Part shown: positions 63,652-64,000 of the stretch, piece after piece
Layout of the letters: every line of letters begins with the position of its first letter
How positions within the stretch are numbered: position 1 is the stretch's first letter
Source: an uncultured Flavobacteriales bacterium
Lineage (GTDB): Bacteria; Bacteroidota; Bacteroidia; Flavobacteriales_D; Sanyastnellaceae
Assembly (NCBI GenBank): GCA_938085105.1
Contig: CALKGK010000018.1
Span: 18,874 to 82,873, forward strand
Reading direction: 5' to 3'
DNA: 64,000 nucleotides
The notes under the pieces: generated by a model
Databases searched by the model: none
Seen by the model: the letters and a program-made list of their open reading frames with translations, nothing else
Told to the model about the DNA's origin: nothing
Position numbers and translations under genes: made by a program

Positions 63652-64000
63652 TCACCCCACCCGAAACCGCTTCACCAAATACTTCACCATCACGGCTGAA
63701 AAAAGCGTCCCAATGCCCATTACGGTGATCAAGATTTGAATCAAGTCCATGATGCGAACTTCCATGGGGTAATGATCAACAATGGAACCTTGTAACTCGA
63801 TGAGTCCGAATTGAATTTGCAAGAAGCAAAGGAGCAAGCCCAGCGCCAAGCCAATCACAGCACCCACGGCATTGATCAAGATCCCCTGCCAAGTGAAAAT
63901 GCTGAAAATAGAGGCTTCCGTCATCCCAATGCTTTTCAGAATGAAGATGTCTTTTTTCTTTTCGAGAATGAGCATGGTGAGCGAGGCCATGACGTTGAAT
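63652..64000 (-). CDS. FtsX/LolE-like permease, C-terminal part
   Basis: The final 115 or so codons of a membrane protein whose beginning lies beyond the window. It reads VMASLTMLILEKKKDIFILKS, then IGMTEASIFSIFTWQGILIN, a membrane segment (AVGAVIGLALGLLLCFLQI), the loop QFGLIELQGSIVDHYPMEV, and a last membrane segment with VKYLVKRFRVG. The LxxEKxxDIxILKxIGxT pattern is typical of LolC/LolE lipoprotein-releasing permeases and other FtsX-family proteins. LolE-like is the better guess, because of the EKKKDI-ILKSIGMT motif; the rest of the gene is needed to be sure. Confidence 0.85.
   Translation of the reverse strand, partial: FNVMASLTMLILEKKKDIFILKSIGMTEASIFSIFTWQGILINAVGAVIGLALGLLLCFLQIQFGLIELQGSIVDHYPMEVRIMDLIQILITVMGIGTLFSAVMVKYLVKRFRVG

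Noticed and set aside
1..64000. tRNA, rRNA, CRISPR, insertion sequences, prophage, or T9SS machinery genes
   Set aside because: I scanned the intergenic gaps and all sizeable frames and saw none; a covariance-model search would be needed to exclude small RNAs.

Overview
The window comes from a member of the Bacteroidota, most likely a marine-type Flavobacteriales (Cryomorphaceae/Schleiferiaceae-like; the family is inference). The signs are several very large secreted proteins ending in type IX secretion (T9SS, Por) C-terminal sorting domains, the purH-mreBCD-mrdA-rodA gene order, a two-component-propeller receptor, a DUF2795 protein, little evidence of Shine-Dalgarno sequences, and promoters resembling the Bacteroidota -7 element TAnnTTTG. 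No rRNA, tRNA, CRISPR array, insertion sequence or prophage was seen. Most of the window is ordinary chromosomal backbone.

Layout. 1-8 kb (minus strand): 2-oxoglutarate dehydrogenase E2 (cut by the window edge) and E1, then a compact group of a small unknown protein, a polyprenyl synthetase, RfbA and an RND/MMPL exporter. 8-17.7 kb (plus): dihydrolipoyl dehydrogenase, a ferrochelatase with an internal four-cysteine cluster, PabB-TilS (overlapping), a 98-residue orphan, a queuosine-precursor transporter, a DsbD with a doubled periplasmic domain, and GmhA. 17.8-26.6 kb: a large Ig-repeat T9SS protein (minus), ComM/YifB, and a two-gene secreted-protein unit. 26.6-34.8 kb (minus): MscS, then the elongasome operon mreB-mreC-mreD-mrdA-rodA with purH upstream. 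35-45.4 kb: a MacB-type permease, two giant paralogous T9SS proteins in tandem, and a decayed third relative. 45.5-48.7 kb: an outer-membrane barrel, a hybrid histidine kinase and a free-standing Hpt protein. 48.9-54 kb: RfbD, phosphoglucomutase, CvpA, a GNAT acetyltransferase and aspartokinase. 54-58 kb (minus): DUF2795, cobalamin adenosyltransferase, and a propeller-receptor adenylate cyclase. 58-64 kb: dCMP deaminase, CtpA protease, Mn-type superoxide dismutase, IspD, a CPBP protease, a Dus tRNA-dihydrouridine synthase, a short repeat cluster, and the end of an FtsX/LolE-like permease.

How the genes work together. The TCA-cycle enzymes OdhA and OdhB need the E3 subunit, and lpdA lies about 5 kb away. 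RfbA, RfbD, GmhA, phosphoglucomutase, IspD and the polyprenyl synthetase all feed envelope polysaccharide or isoprenoid carrier synthesis, and MreBCD-PBP2-RodA builds the cell wall. At least four proteins (17796, 24866, 36330 and 39508), and probably a fifth (23203), are cell-surface T9SS clients; no T9SS machinery gene is present. The parts most worth a second look are the decayed LTD-type T9SS gene at 44.3-45.4 kb and its modular relatives, the propeller-adenylate cyclase translationally coupled to a B12 enzyme, and the Hpt/hybrid-kinase pair that has no output regulator. I did not find a convincing wholly new system.
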